From: Streptosporangium lutulentum
GTDB lineage: Bacteria > Actinomycetota > Actinomycetes > Streptosporangiales > Streptosporangiaceae
Length of the DNA stretch: 64,000 bases
Direction: 5' to 3'
NCBI RefSeq assembly: GCF_030811455.1
Contig: NZ_JAUSQU010000001.1
Span: 9,300,001-9,364,000, forward strand
The notes beneath the pieces were generated by a model. That model was not told the DNA's origin. It ran no database searches and saw only the letters and a list, made by a program, of their open reading frames with translations. Positions 17,461 through 25,980 of this stretch are shown here, piece after piece. Position 1 is the first letter of the stretch. Each line of letters begins with the position of its first letter. The position numbers and the translations under genes were made by a program.

Positions 17461-18401
17461 CCGGGCGGGAAGATGGCCGCGCGCAGCCCGTGCCCGGTGA
17501 TCTTGGACGCCCACTCCTCGTCCGTGGTCATGACCTGCCCGTCGTCGTCCAGCAGGCTGTAGGTGGGGGTGTAGGCGCCGGCCGAGCCGACGAGGCGTGC
17601 GCCCAGTTCGATACCGCGAGTGGTCGGCGCCCCGCGCAGGGGCAGCTTGGCCGCGTCATAACCGAGGACGTACGCGCCGTTCGCACCGACGATCTTGCCG
17701 AACTCGGCGGCGTTCTCCTTGAGCGAGCCGATCGGCTGACCGTGTGCGAGCTGGGTGGTCTTGGTCAGCGCCATCGACCCGGTGGCGTAGGCCGCGCCGT
17801 CCATGACCATGTAGAGGAGCGTCGTCATGGCGTACTTCGGGATGGTCATCTCCATGATCTTCGCCGCGTTCAGGGCGAAGGCGGACTTGAGGCCCTTCGC
17901 GACTTTGACCAAGGCGGCGATCCGCGCGACGGCGACCCCGTAGAGGGCGGTGGTCATCGGCTGGAACGCCACGAGCCACACGATCTGCAGGATCAGGTCC
18001 TCGCACTGGGCGAGGCTCTTGTTGACCTCCTCGATCTGCTCCGCGTACGCCTCGCAGCCGATGGCCACGACGCGGCAGTCCTTGGCGAGCTGCGGCGCGT
18101 AGCCGGACAGGATGCCCTGGTAGAGCCTCTGGAACGCATCGACGGCCGGGCCTTCGTTCTTCGGGTTGTTCCACACCGCGGAGGCCAGGTCGTCGCCCCG
18201 ATCCGCGATGCCGTTCGGGGCGTTCTTCCCGGTTCCGCCGTCGATGTCGTCGGCGAGCCGGTAGAAGACCTTCGCGATCTCCCGCAGTTTGTCCGGTGGG
18301 ATCTCGGGAGCCGTCACCCCGGCGTAGACCTTCAGCGCCACCATGGATCCGGCCCCGGTGAGGCCGAGGAGGGCGAGACCCTTCGTCGGAAGCATCGGCA
18401 T
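17445..18401 (-). CDS. WXG-cassette membrane protein of unknown function
   Basis: A 318-residue protein starting at ATG 18401, which shares one base with the stop of the preceding gene (TAATG). It has an N-terminal hydrophobic helix (LALLGLTGAGSMVALKVYAG) and a helical WXG-like middle (VFYRLADDI onward). Hydrophobic stretches at about 145-215 include LQIVWLVAFQPMTTALYGVA. The tail is soluble and ends PPGWKFR. The organisation resembles effector or scaffold proteins of type VII loci, but no toxin domain was recognised. It is the middle gene of a tightly coupled three-gene operon. Confidence 0.7.
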   Translation of the reverse strand: MPMLPTKGLALLGLTGAGSMVALKVYAGVTAPEIPPDKLREIAKVFYRLADDIDGGTGKNAPNGIADRGDDLASAVWNNPKNEGPAVDAFQRLYQGILSGYAPQLAKDCRVVAIGCEAYAEQIEEVNKSLAQCEDLILQIVWLVAFQPMTTALYGVAVARIAALVKVAKGLKSAFALNAAKIMEMTIPKYAMTTLLYMVMDGAAYATGSMALTKTTQLAHGQPIGSLKENAAEFGKIVGANGAYVLGYDAAKLPLRGAPTTRGIELGARLVGSAGAYTPTYSLLDDDGQVMTTDEEWASKITGHGLRAAIFPPGWKFR

Positions 18402-18781
18402 TACGAATCGGCCCGCTTCACCGGACCGCCGACGGTGTAGTCCGGAAGCTTCTCCAGGTCCTTGACCACGCCCCAGTCGATCGTCGTGAGATTGTGGCTC
18501 ATCGCGAGGAGCCCTTCTCCGACGTCGCCGTAGGCGCCGGCGAGATCGTCCGTCAGTTCCAGCATCTGGTCGCGTTTGGGGGCGAACCACTGGAGGAATC
18601 CCTGGTCCACCTCCTCGTCGCTCGGGAGATCGCCGATGGAGGTCAGGGCGTTCGTCGCATGCTTGACCACGTCGTGGAGATCGGAGCTGAGCGTGCCGAA
18701 ACCGGATGTCGCCAGAAGCCTCAACTGCTCATGGTCGAGTGCCGTCGATGGCAGACCCTTCGGGGGAGGGGGCTCGGCCAA
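18401..18781 (-). CDS. WXG100/EspC-like protein, first gene of cassette
   Basis: A 126-residue helical protein starting at TTG 18781, with GAGGAG 8 nt upstream. The first residues are proline-rich (AEPPPPKGLP), followed by two amphipathic helices, as in WXG100/ESX proteins. It has no signal peptide or membrane helix. Its stop overlaps the next start as TAATG, the same coupling seen in the EspC/FHA-effector operon at 3219. An ESX-type secretion role is inferred from fold, size and context. Confidence 0.65.
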   Translation of the reverse strand: MAEPPPPKGLPSTALDHEQLRLLATSGFGTLSSDLHDVVKHATNALTSIGDLPSDEEVDQGFLQWFAPKRDQMLELTDDLAGAYGDVGEGLLAMSHNLTTIDWGVVKDLEKLPDYTVGGPVKRADS

Positions 18782-18946
18782 CTGCGGAACTCCTCATCAT
18801 GAACAGATCACGAAGTTTTGTGGGACGCATCGTAACGAGAGTGTCGTGTGTTCATGTTCCAGGAATGACAAATCGTGATTAATGCGACATTAACTCGCCG
18901 GCCGGTGCTCGGAGAACGGGAAACGGGATCCGCGACACCGCGTCGT

Positions 18947-20056
18947 TCAGCCGAGCGGCACCGGTGCGGGGCGTTGGCAGGTGCTCTCGATCGGGACGGA
19001 GCGGCCGGTCCGGGTCGAGAGCAGCAGCGACTCCATGACGTCCAGAACGTGGAAGGCCAGTGAGCCGCCGGCACGGGGCTCCCGGCCCTCGGGCGTTCCG
19101 GCCATGTCGGCCAGTCCGAAGCCGCGTGAGGAGTTCCGGTAGCCGGCCGACTCGGGCAGCGTCTCCCAGCCGGTGCCGTCCAGGCGGAAGAGTTTCACCT
19201 CACCGCTGAAACGGTTCGGGTCGGGGACGATGAGCGAGCCCCGCTCGCCGTGGACCTCGATGTTCGCCGACACGGTGGCGACCGCGTCGAAGCTCATCAC
19301 CATCGTCGACAGCGCCCCGGACGCGTGGACCAGCACCCCCGTGACGTGTGTGTCCGTCGTGACCGGGATGAGCTCACCCTGGCGCGGCCCGGAGCCGATC
19401 ACCCGCGAGTCGCGGGGACGGCCGGCCGCGCCGATCACCGAGACCACCGGTCCCAGCAGCGTGACCAGGGAGGTGACGTAGTAAGGGCCCATGTCCAGGA
19501 GCGGTCCCCCGCCGGGGACGTAGTAGAAGTCGGGGTTGGGGTGCCACCGCTCGTGACCGGGAGTCATCATGGTGGCCGTCGCCGAGACGGGCCGTCCGAT
19601 CAGACCGTCGTCGATGGTCCGCCGCGCCGTCTGGATCCCGGTGCCGAGCACGGTGTCCGGGGCGCACCCGACCCGGACGCCGCGTTCGGCGGCGGCCGCC
19701 AGGACGGCCCCGGCCTCGTCGGTCGTCGCGGCCAGGGGTTTCTCCAGGTAGACGTCCTTGCCGGCGGCGATGGCCTGCAGCGCCACCTCGGCGTGGACCG
19801 CCGGCAACGTGAGGTTCAGCACGATGTCGACCGCCTCGTCGGCCAGCAGGGCGGGGACCGGCAGGGCGCGGACACCCTCGTGGGCGTCGGCCACGGCCTG
19901 GGCCCGCGCCGGATCGAGGTCGGCGACGGCGACCAGCCTCACGCCCTCCAGCGCGCGCAGCGTCGTGACGTACTGGCCGGAGATCGCACCGCAGCCCACG
20001 ATGCCGACTCCGACGGGGGCGTTCGCGGGCCGGTCCGTTCCGGCGGGGACGCTCAT
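18947..20056 (-). CDS. Gfo/Idh/MocA family oxidoreductase
   Basis: A 369-residue NAD(P)-dependent sugar or inositol dehydrogenase-type enzyme. The N-terminal Rossmann fold has VGIVGCGAISGQYV, and the conserved E-K-P motif is in VYLEKPLAATTDEAG. The C-terminal part has the substrate-domain signature (GGGPLLDMGPYYV). Its start at 20056 overlaps the ThuA gene stop by 4 bp (ATGA), so the two are co-translated. Pairs of ThuA and Gfo/Idh/MocA proteins are common in sugar-catabolic loci. No transporter is adjacent, and the substrate is unknown. Confidence 0.92.
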   Translation of the reverse strand: MSVPAGTDRPANAPVGVGIVGCGAISGQYVTTLRALEGVRLVAVADLDPARAQAVADAHEGVRALPVPALLADEAVDIVLNLTLPAVHAEVALQAIAAGKDVYLEKPLAATTDEAGAVLAAAAERGVRVGCAPDTVLGTGIQTARRTIDDGLIGRPVSATATMMTPGHERWHPNPDFYYVPGGGPLLDMGPYYVTSLVTLLGPVVSVIGAAGRPRDSRVIGSGPRQGELIPVTTDTHVTGVLVHASGALSTMVMSFDAVATVSANIEVHGERGSLIVPDPNRFSGEVKLFRLDGTGWETLPESAGYRNSSRGFGLADMAGTPEGREPRAGGSLAFHVLDVMESLLLSTRTGRSVPIESTCQRPAPVPLG

Positions 20057-20748
20057 CGGCCGGCCCACAGCAGGCCGCGCTCGACGATGGTCCGGACGCT
20101 GGGATCCTCCAGCACCTCCACCCGGTGTCCGGGGGTGCACACGAAGACCCTCCCCTCACCCCAGGACCGGGTCCAGATCGCCGGTGACGTGACAGGGCGA
20201 TGCCACGGATCTCCGTCGCGGACCGCCTGGGTGGTGGTGGCGAGCACGTCGCAGTAGTCGTCGGCCAGCACCCAGTACTGCTCGGTCACCAGGTCGAAGT
20301 CCTCGATGCCCCGGGTGATCGGGTGATCGGCCGCGCCGGGCAGTATGTTCACCCGGTGGGGCACGTAGTTGTCGCTCTGCTCACCGGTCTGTTCGGCCTC
20401 GGGTTTTCCGGGGTGACAGGCGAACTGGCCGCCGACCAGATGCAGGTAGTCGGAACTGCCGCGGAAGGCGTCGACGATCCCCCCGTGCCAGCCGGCGAGA
20501 CCCGCGCCCGCCTCGACGGCGGATCGAAGTCCCTTGAGCGCGTCCGGTTCGATCGAACCCATCGTGAAGCACTGCACGACGAGGTCGACGTCGCCCATGA
20601 CGGAGGCGTCGGCGTAGATCTGTGGTGAGCCCTCGACGCGGACGGAGTAGCCGTTCTTCTCAAGGAACGGGATGAACAGGCCGGTCGCCTCGACGGGCTG
20701 GTGACCCTCCCAGCCGCCCCGAACGATGAGCGCCCTCTTTGACGGCAT
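20053..20748 (-). CDS. ThuA-like domain protein (trehalose utilisation family)
   Basis: A 231-residue protein with a class I glutamine amidotransferase-like fold: RALIVRGGWEGHQP at the start, GLAGWHGGIVDAF in the middle, and VFVCTPGHRVEVLED near the end. ThuA proteins act in uptake or conversion of trehalose or related disaccharides, though their chemistry is poorly defined. It overlaps the downstream oxidoreductase gene by 4 bp, so they work together. A link to the trehalose/GlgE genes 8 kb away is possible but not shown by the sequence. Confidence 0.88.
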   Translation of the reverse strand: MPSKRALIVRGGWEGHQPVEATGLFIPFLEKNGYSVRVEGSPQIYADASVMGDVDLVVQCFTMGSIEPDALKGLRSAVEAGAGLAGWHGGIVDAFRGSSDYLHLVGGQFACHPGKPEAEQTGEQSDNYVPHRVNILPGAADHPITRGIEDFDLVTEQYWVLADDYCDVLATTTQAVRDGDPWHRPVTSPAIWTRSWGEGRVFVCTPGHRVEVLEDPSVRTIVERGLLWAGR

Positions 20749-20843
20749 AACGCTGCACCCCAGTGAATCGCCCTGACTTCGATGGATTCCTGATGATATT
20801 TAAGGAGCATGAGATCCGCAGTAGTGGCCGCGGGACAGATCTC

Positions 20844-21683
20844 TCACCGGTCGGGGAGTTCGGCGAACGGGCTCAAGCGGTCGGTCAGGAAGGCGAGGAT
20901 CTCGTCCCTGGCCTTCAGCGTGGGATGTCCGTCCTCGTCGACGAGGTGGGCGGTGACAACGCTGTGGGGGGACTCGACCACGTCGGCGAAGAACGGGGGC
21001 GGGCTGGTGTTCGCGGAACCGCCCGGAAGAACGCGGCCGTCGAAGGCGTCGCCGAGGAGTGCCTGGTAGGCGGCGAAGCGCTGGCCGGTGCACCAACGGT
21101 CGTTGTCGAAGCGGTAGGCGAGAACCTTCAGTCCGTCGCGCGTGATGCGGTCTCGGATCGCGTGCGCGTCCGCGTCGCTGATCTCGAGTCCGGCGGGGTC
21201 GTCCAGCGGCAGCGACGGGTGGTTGACCACCGGCGCGATGACAGCTGGTTCAAGCGCCATGGTGAGAGCGAAGTTGCCGGTGAAGCACAGTCCTATCGCG
21301 CCGACTCCCGGACCTCCGCATTCGGCATGGGCTTGGCGCGCGAGCCCACGTAGCCACGCCGCGACGGGGCTGGTCCCGCCCCCGGCGAACGCACGGAACT
21401 CGGCACTGACACACGCGCGGCGCATGACCTCCCTGCCACCCTCGACCGTGGGATAGGCACCGTCGATCCCGAAGAGCGAGGGGACATAAACGGTGAGACC
21501 CGCATCTCGCACCCACCGTGCTAGTCGAAGGACGTCAGGACTGATGCCGGGCATCTCCGGCATCAACACGACGGCCGGCCCGGAACCCGCGACGTACACC
21601 GTCTTCACCACCCCCTCCACGTCCACGAGTCGGCGGGAGAAGTCCGTGATCACGTCGTCAAGTCGTCCACTGGCAGCGCTCAT
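20844..21683 (-). CDS. Dienelactone hydrolase family protein
   Basis: A 279-residue alpha/beta hydrolase. The nucleophile elbow GLCFTGN has cysteine as nucleophile, as in dienelactone hydrolase, and LVDEDGHPTLKAR supplies the likely histidine. The N-terminal half has VVLMPEMPGISPDV and VYVPSLFG. It probably opens a lactone or cleaves an ester in the cytoplasm. It is divergent from a GlxA-type regulator across a 98-bp gap, which probably controls it. The substrate is unknown. Confidence 0.85.
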   Translation of the reverse strand: MSAASGRLDDVITDFSRRLVDVEGVVKTVYVAGSGPAVVLMPEMPGISPDVLRLARWVRDAGLTVYVPSLFGIDGAYPTVEGGREVMRRACVSAEFRAFAGGGTSPVAAWLRGLARQAHAECGGPGVGAIGLCFTGNFALTMALEPAVIAPVVNHPSLPLDDPAGLEISDADAHAIRDRITRDGLKVLAYRFDNDRWCTGQRFAAYQALLGDAFDGRVLPGGSANTSPPPFFADVVESPHSVVTAHLVDEDGHPTLKARDEILAFLTDRLSPFAELPDR

Positions 21684-21781
21684 ACTGACAGGGTGGACCG
21701 ATGCCCCCGCACAAGGTAAGAGGCCAGATCGTCATGTATGCGGGTAATCTCGCCAAAAGGCATGATTGAGAGAAGGTGAGC

Positions 21782-22750
21782 GTGAGCGCACTGCGGGTCG
21801 GTGTCCTGGCCTATCCGGGCTGCTTCGCGTCCGAGGTGTTCGGCATCCCCGATCTCTTGACGATGGCCACGCACGTTGCCGGACCGGACGGCTCCGGATA
21901 CGAGGTGTCGATCGTTTCGCCCCGTCGTCGTGTAGCCGCATCGGGTGGTGCGGCACTGGCCGTCACTCCGCTGCGCGAGGTCGACGTCCTTGTCGTGCCA
22001 GGGTTCGAGCTCCTGCCGGGCCTGGACGTGGACGCCAAGCTCGCACCCCTCGCCCCTGAAATCGCGGCGATCCGCTCACACGCAGCCGCAGGCAACGTCG
22101 TCGTCTCGATCTGTGTCGGTGCGTTCCTGCTCGCCGAGGCTGGACTCCTCAACCGACGCCGGGCTACGACCGCATGGCTCCTCGCGGACGAACTGGCTCG
22201 ACGTTATCCGGACGCTGACGTCCGACCCGAACATCTGGTCGTCACCGACACGGGGGTGACGACGACGGCGGCCTTCAGTGCCATGTACGACTTCGCGCTG
22301 GAACTGATCCGCCAGCACAGCGGTGCCGGCGTGGCACGGACAACCGCGCGGGTGGCGCTCATCGACGATGCGCGATCGTCCCAGACTCCATACGTTGACG
22401 GGCGGCTTCTTCCGCAGCCCGGAAACGAGTTCTCCCACAAGGTCATGCGACGGCTCGACCAGAACCTTGCCGCCCGATACGACCTCGCCGCGTTGTCCGA
22501 CACGTTCAAGGTCAGCGCTCGGACGCTGCTGCGGCGCTTCGCAGACGAGACCGGCGAGAGCCCGCTCGCCTACCTGCAGTCGTCACGCGTCCGTCGCGCC
22601 CGCCATCTCCTTGAGACCACGAACCGAACCGTCGCCGGCATCTCCGCCGCAGTCGGGTACAGGGACCCCAGCACGTTCGCTGCCCTCTTCGCCAAGCACA
22701 CCGGACGACGCCCGAGGGACTACCGCGCGGCCTTCCGTCGTGTTGACTGA
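21782..22750 (+). CDS. GlxA family transcriptional regulator (DJ-1/PfpI + AraC HTH)
   Basis: A 322-residue protein. Residues 1-170 have the DJ-1/PfpI amidotransferase-like fold, with the cysteine elbow in VVVSICVGAFLLAEAGLL, serving as a ligand-sensing domain. Residues about 220-320 form an AraC double helix-turn-helix (LAALSDTFKVSARTLLRRF, then VGYRDPSTFAALFAKHTGRR). GTG 21782 is chosen because AGAAGG lies 5 nt before it; a GTG two codons earlier overlaps that site. It is divergent from the dienelactone hydrolase and probably activates it. Confidence 0.92.
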   Translation: MSALRVGVLAYPGCFASEVFGIPDLLTMATHVAGPDGSGYEVSIVSPRRRVAASGGAALAVTPLREVDVLVVPGFELLPGLDVDAKLAPLAPEIAAIRSHAAAGNVVVSICVGAFLLAEAGLLNRRRATTAWLLADELARRYPDADVRPEHLVVTDTGVTTTAAFSAMYDFALELIRQHSGAGVARTTARVALIDDARSSQTPYVDGRLLPQPGNEFSHKVMRRLDQNLAARYDLAALSDTFKVSARTLLRRFADETGESPLAYLQSSRVRRARHLLETTNRTVAGISAAVGYRDPSTFAALFAKHTGRRPRDYRAAFRRVD

Positions 22751-22763
22751 TTGTGTGACCCCG

Positions 22764-22890
22764 GAGTCCTTGCTGCCCGGTTTGACCATCATCGGGATCG
22801 CCAGTGGCGCCACCTTCGCACCACTGCGGCAGGCGACCACGGACGGCGTCGGCCCCCGACTAGCCAGGGCGGCCTCCGGCGTCTCCCCCA
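22764..22890 (+). pseudogene. Fragment of an MFS drug transporter (DHA2-like)
   Basis: Just after the GlxA regulator, one frame reads LLPGLTIIGIASGATFAPLR and then DGVGPRLARAASGVS. This resembles the helix 13 region of DHA2-type major facilitator transporters (LLPGLLLLGLGLGLTFAP-like, followed by a GxASG turn). Only about 40 codons remain, with no start and no flanking helices. It is read as a deletion remnant at the edge of the accessory island. Confidence 0.5.
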
Positions 22891-23035
22891 TCACGGCTTG
22901 CTCATCCGAGAAGGTTTCATAAACGGCGATCGTGTTCCGTAGTGAGACGTTGTTTTCGGGCACGGCTTTTGAGAATGATCGACCTGAGGCGTCGCGGAAG
23001 CGACAAGATCGGCTGCTCGCGTCTCGATAACGTTG

Positions 23036-23428
23036 GCACCCTCAAAGGATCAATGCACCACCCGTAGGTGATCATGTTGCCGTGGAGGTGTGTGTGCGTG
23101 ACTACGGGTTTTCACCCGCCCAGTAAGAGGAGATCTGGCGGCGCTGGCGCGATGGGGAGTCCTTCAACTCGATGGGCCGGGCGCTGGGTGCCCCGATGCA
23201 TCACGTGCGGCGCTTTCTCTACCAGAGCGGCGGCGTGCGCCAGGTGCCGCAACGACGGTCGGTACGCCATCTGACAGCGGATCTACGCGCCTTCAGCCAA
23301 GATGACCTGGACGCCATCGCTGCCGAGCTCAACAACCGCCCCCGCAAGATCCACGGCTACCGCACTCCGGCGAGATCTACGCTGAGATCCTGAACAGCGG
23401 TGATGCATTGACCCTTTGAGCACGCCCT
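23036..23428 (+). mobile_element. Internally deleted IS30-type element (MITE-like)
   Basis: Imperfect terminal inverted repeats bound the element: CTCAAAGGATCAATGCACCACC near 23041-23062 and its inverse, with two differences, near 23400-23421. Inside, the N-terminal region of an actinobacterial IS30-type transposase (EEIWRRWRDGESFNSMGRAL, then GGVRQVPQRRSVRHLT) is joined at about 23280 to the extreme C-terminus (LDAIAAELNNRPRKIHGYRTP). The catalytic core of roughly 0.9 kb is gone. A TAA interrupts the frame at 23124, and a one-base loss shifts the last codons. It cannot transpose itself but could be mobilised by an intact relative. Confidence 0.85.
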
Positions 23429-23670
23429 TTCCAAGATAGTCATGTGGGAACGTCATGGGGAAGATCTCGCGAGATCCCGCATCCACCGGACTCCGCGGAG
23501 CGGAAGCCTGTTTGATAAGTCCGCTGCCGCCCAACCAGCGTTTGAATCTCCATTGTGTTGCTTGGGTGTCAAATTAACTTAGTCTTTGTCATGCTATACG
23601 ACTAAAAATCACGTTTGGGTGGTTTGTGGGAGTTGATGCCTCTTTTTAATTAAATGTGTAAAAAGGTGAG

Positions 23671-23793
23671 ATGTTTGCTGTTAATTCACCTCCAGTGGAT
23701 GTCGACTTGTTGATCTCTCCGGACAACCGGATGGTCGGTCCCGTACAGTTGCTCACGCTCATTCGTGCGGTTCTTCCGCAGGGCTGGGGGTAG
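23671..23793 (+). CDS. 40-codon small ORF upstream of the RloA/RloB pair
   Basis: ATG 23671 follows AAAAAGGTGAG and reads 40 residues (MFAVNSPPVDVDLL at the start, VQLLTLIRAVLPQGWG at the end) to TAG 23793. It lies 30 bp before the ATPase gene in an otherwise AT-rich leader. It looks protein-like (an amphipathic helix near the end) but matches no family I recognise. It could be a leader peptide, a small third component of the defence module, or the end of a lost gene. Confidence 0.4.
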   Translation: MFAVNSPPVDVDLLISPDNRMVGPVQLLTLIRAVLPQGWG

Positions 23794-23823
23794 ATCCCCT
23801 GTAGAAAGGAGGTCAGCACGCTA

Positions 23824-25128
23824 ATGTTGCTAAGTTTCCGTACGGCCAACCACCGATCGCTCCGTGATGAGCAGCAGTTGTTGCTGACTCTCAACTACAG
23901 TTCCGACAGTCCGGCCGACGTTGACTGGGACTGCGTCCCCGTAGTCGGGCTTTTCGGCGCCAACGCCTCCGGCAAGTCCAACGTCATCGATGCGCTGATC
24001 TACATGCGAAACCTGGTGTTGGGATCACTCAGGGAGAGCGAGCCGGGCACCGGTATCCAGCGATCTCCCTTCGCGCTGGATCCCGCCATGCGGGAAGAAC
24101 CGTCCACCTACGTGGTCGATCTCCTCATTGAAAAAATTCGGTACACATACGGATTTTCGGTCGACGACACGCGGGTGACCGAGGAGTGGATGTACAGCTA
24201 TCCGCGGGGGCGGAAGCGCAAAATTTTTCATCGAGATTTGGACACCTACGAGCCTGCAGAGCATTCTCCGGAGTCCATGAAGCAGGTGCAGGAGATCACA
24301 GAGTCGAATGTGCTCTTCCTGTCTGTCGCGGCGAGATCGAAACAAGATCTGGTCAGGCCGGTTTACGACTGGTTTGATGGTGTTTTGGACCGAAATCCCC
24401 TGATGATGCGCCTCCCTCGGAGCACTGAGTCCCTCAATCGTTTCGGCTATCTCGATCGGCTGACGTCTTTGTTGCGGGCTGCGGACACCGGAATCGAATC
24501 GGCTGAGATCGTCGATGAGACGGACGCGGAGTTCGCCGAGCGAACCGCTCGTCGGGGAGGAATCGCTCGTCAGGGAGGGACCGAAGGGTATCCACTGCGA
24601 CGGCGCAAGGACGTGTTCTTCCAACACAGAGGAGAAAACGGTACGTTCCCCTTGGGATTGAGAGACCAGTCCTTCGGAACGAGGGCCCTCTATGAAATGG
24701 GGCTCCCGGTCTTCAGGTCGCTCGATCGAGGAACCCTTCTCATTGTGGATGAACTCGACGCAAGTCTGCATCCGTATCTTTCGGCTCAACTGGTCAAGCT
24801 CTTCAGGGAACCGTCGACCAACCCCCTGGGGGCCCAGCTCATCTTCACCAGCCACGACGCCACACTGCTCGGCCGGATCCAGGGCGAGGAAGTGCTTCAT
24901 CGAGACCACGTCTGGTTCACGGAGAAGGACGAATGCGGTGCGACGGAGCTGTTCTCGCTCTCTGAGTTCAAGCCGCGCCGGGATGAGAACCGAGAACGCA
25001 GATATATGACCGGCCGCTATGGCGCCGTCCCCATCGTCAATGACGAGGTTTTCGCTACTGCGCTCTCAAGGCGCGGAGAGGCAGGCGATGTCCCCCCGGA
25101 CACCCAGGTCTACGAAGATCAGCACTGA
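23824..25128 (+). CDS. RloA/AbiLi-like AAA ATPase (SMC/OLD-type ABC fold)
   Basis: A 434-residue ATPase. Walker A is GANASGKS at residues 45-52, the Walker B-type motif is TLLIVDELDASLHP at about 304-317, and the switch histidine is in FTSHDATLL at about 341-349. The N-terminal MLLSFRTANHRSLRDEQ is typical of the AAA_15/AAA_21 group that includes RloA and AbiLi. ATG 23824 follows AAAGGAGG. It overlaps the next gene, a RloB-like protein, by 41 bp. Such pairs are known or predicted anti-phage abortive-infection modules. GC is lower than in neighbouring housekeeping genes, and part of the gene (24266-24434) is duplicated downstream at 26347-26515. Confidence 0.9.
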   Translation: MLLSFRTANHRSLRDEQQLLLTLNYSSDSPADVDWDCVPVVGLFGANASGKSNVIDALIYMRNLVLGSLRESEPGTGIQRSPFALDPAMREEPSTYVVDLLIEKIRYTYGFSVDDTRVTEEWMYSYPRGRKRKIFHRDLDTYEPAEHSPESMKQVQEITESNVLFLSVAARSKQDLVRPVYDWFDGVLDRNPLMMRLPRSTESLNRFGYLDRLTSLLRAADTGIESAEIVDETDAEFAERTARRGGIARQGGTEGYPLRRRKDVFFQHRGENGTFPLGLRDQSFGTRALYEMGLPVFRSLDRGTLLIVDELDASLHPYLSAQLVKLFREPSTNPLGAQLIFTSHDATLLGRIQGEEVLHRDHVWFTEKDECGATELFSLSEFKPRRDENRERRYMTGRYGAVPIVNDEVFATALSRRGEAGDVPPDTQVYEDQH

Positions 25129-25714
25129 AACCCGCCTGGGCCGTAGTAGAAACGGAACAAGAGAAGAACGCTCTACCTTCCTGGTCCTGTGTGAAGGGAA
25201 AACCGAGAAAGATTACTTCGCGGGTATGCGCTCCCGGCGCGGCCCTCAAATCGAGGTAGACGTCCCCAAGGGGGATCATCTCGCTAAGGTACGTGAAGCG
25301 GTCGATCGTGTGTCGAGTGATTACGATGCCGTCTGGTGCATCCTGGACACAGAACTGGATGAGGAGCTCACCGCTGAGATGACGCGCGAGGCAGGGCAGA
25401 GCTCAGTCAAACTGGGCCTTTCCACACCGTGCTTTGAGCTCTGGCTGATCCTTCACCACGTCGACTGTACGAGGCCGTTCCAGTCGGCCGATGCCGCCAA
25501 GAAAAAACTGAAAAAGATCATCCCCTCCTGGAGTGAGAAAAACACCCGGTTCGCCGACTTCGCAGACGGGGTCGACACCGCATGTGACAGAGCCCGAAGG
25601 CTCGATCCTGACGGCAAAGAGCAGCTGAAGAACCCCTCGTCCAACGTCTGGCAGCTGATGGCAGCTCTCCAAGCCGATTCGAAACAGGCCGACCCCAACC
25701 CTTCGTGCGACTGA
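25088..25714 (+). CDS. RloB-like (AbiLii-type) TOPRIM-fold protein
   Basis: A 208-residue protein. ATG 25088 (MSPRTPRSTKIS) is chosen because GGAGAGG sits just upstream; a start at 25019 lies deep inside the ATPase gene. Motifs of the RloB family are visible: LVLCEGKTEKDYF (TOPRIM-like acidic motif), VWCILDTELD with an acidic pair, STPCFELWLILHH, and NPSSNVWQLM near the end. This suggests a metal-dependent nuclease or nucleotidyl activity controlled by the partner ATPase. With the overlapping ATPase it forms a two-gene defence cassette of RloAB/AbiL type, possibly with the upstream 40-codon ORF. Confidence 0.88.
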   Translation: MSPRTPRSTKISTETRLGRSRNGTREERSTFLVLCEGKTEKDYFAGMRSRRGPQIEVDVPKGDHLAKVREAVDRVSSDYDAVWCILDTELDEELTAEMTREAGQSSVKLGLSTPCFELWLILHHVDCTRPFQSADAAKKKLKKIIPSWSEKNTRFADFADGVDTACDRARRLDPDGKEQLKNPSSNVWQLMAALQADSKQADPNPSCD

Positions 25715-25739
25715 GGACAGGCAGACTCCTGCCATGACG

Positions 25740-25980
25740 GCGGGCCTGTCGGCACGCGGGCGCTCACCGGGCGCGCTTCCCAGCAGGCTGCGCGCAGGTT
25801 GTCCGGCTGCTGCGGGACCTCCGGAGCCTCGGGCATGGTCTCTCCTTGGTGTGGTGGTGGAGTGTGTTCGGCCTCGCGGATCAGGTCGCGCAGCTCGTCG
25901 GCAGTGCGTGCCTGCACGATGTATATCCAATCTGCGATCCATGGAAATGTGTCGAATCGTCCGGAAGATGTGGAAGCCAT
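25740..25980 (-). pseudogene. Possible small-gene remnant, minus strand
   Basis: From ATG 25980 a frame reads DTFPWIADWIYIVQARTADE and then LRDLIREAEH, which looks like small actinobacterial DNA-island proteins ending in a T-A-x-E-L-R-x-L-I helix. A second in-frame ATG at 25836 follows a good AAGGAG. Beyond about 25715 the frame only shadows the RloB gene, so any real gene is truncated. The coding sense of this piece is uncertain. Confidence 0.3.

Noticed and set aside
18947..20748. ThuA/Gfo pair as part of the trehalose-GlgE pathway
   Set aside because: The link is only by family name; the genes are 8 kb away, separately transcribed, with the island in between.
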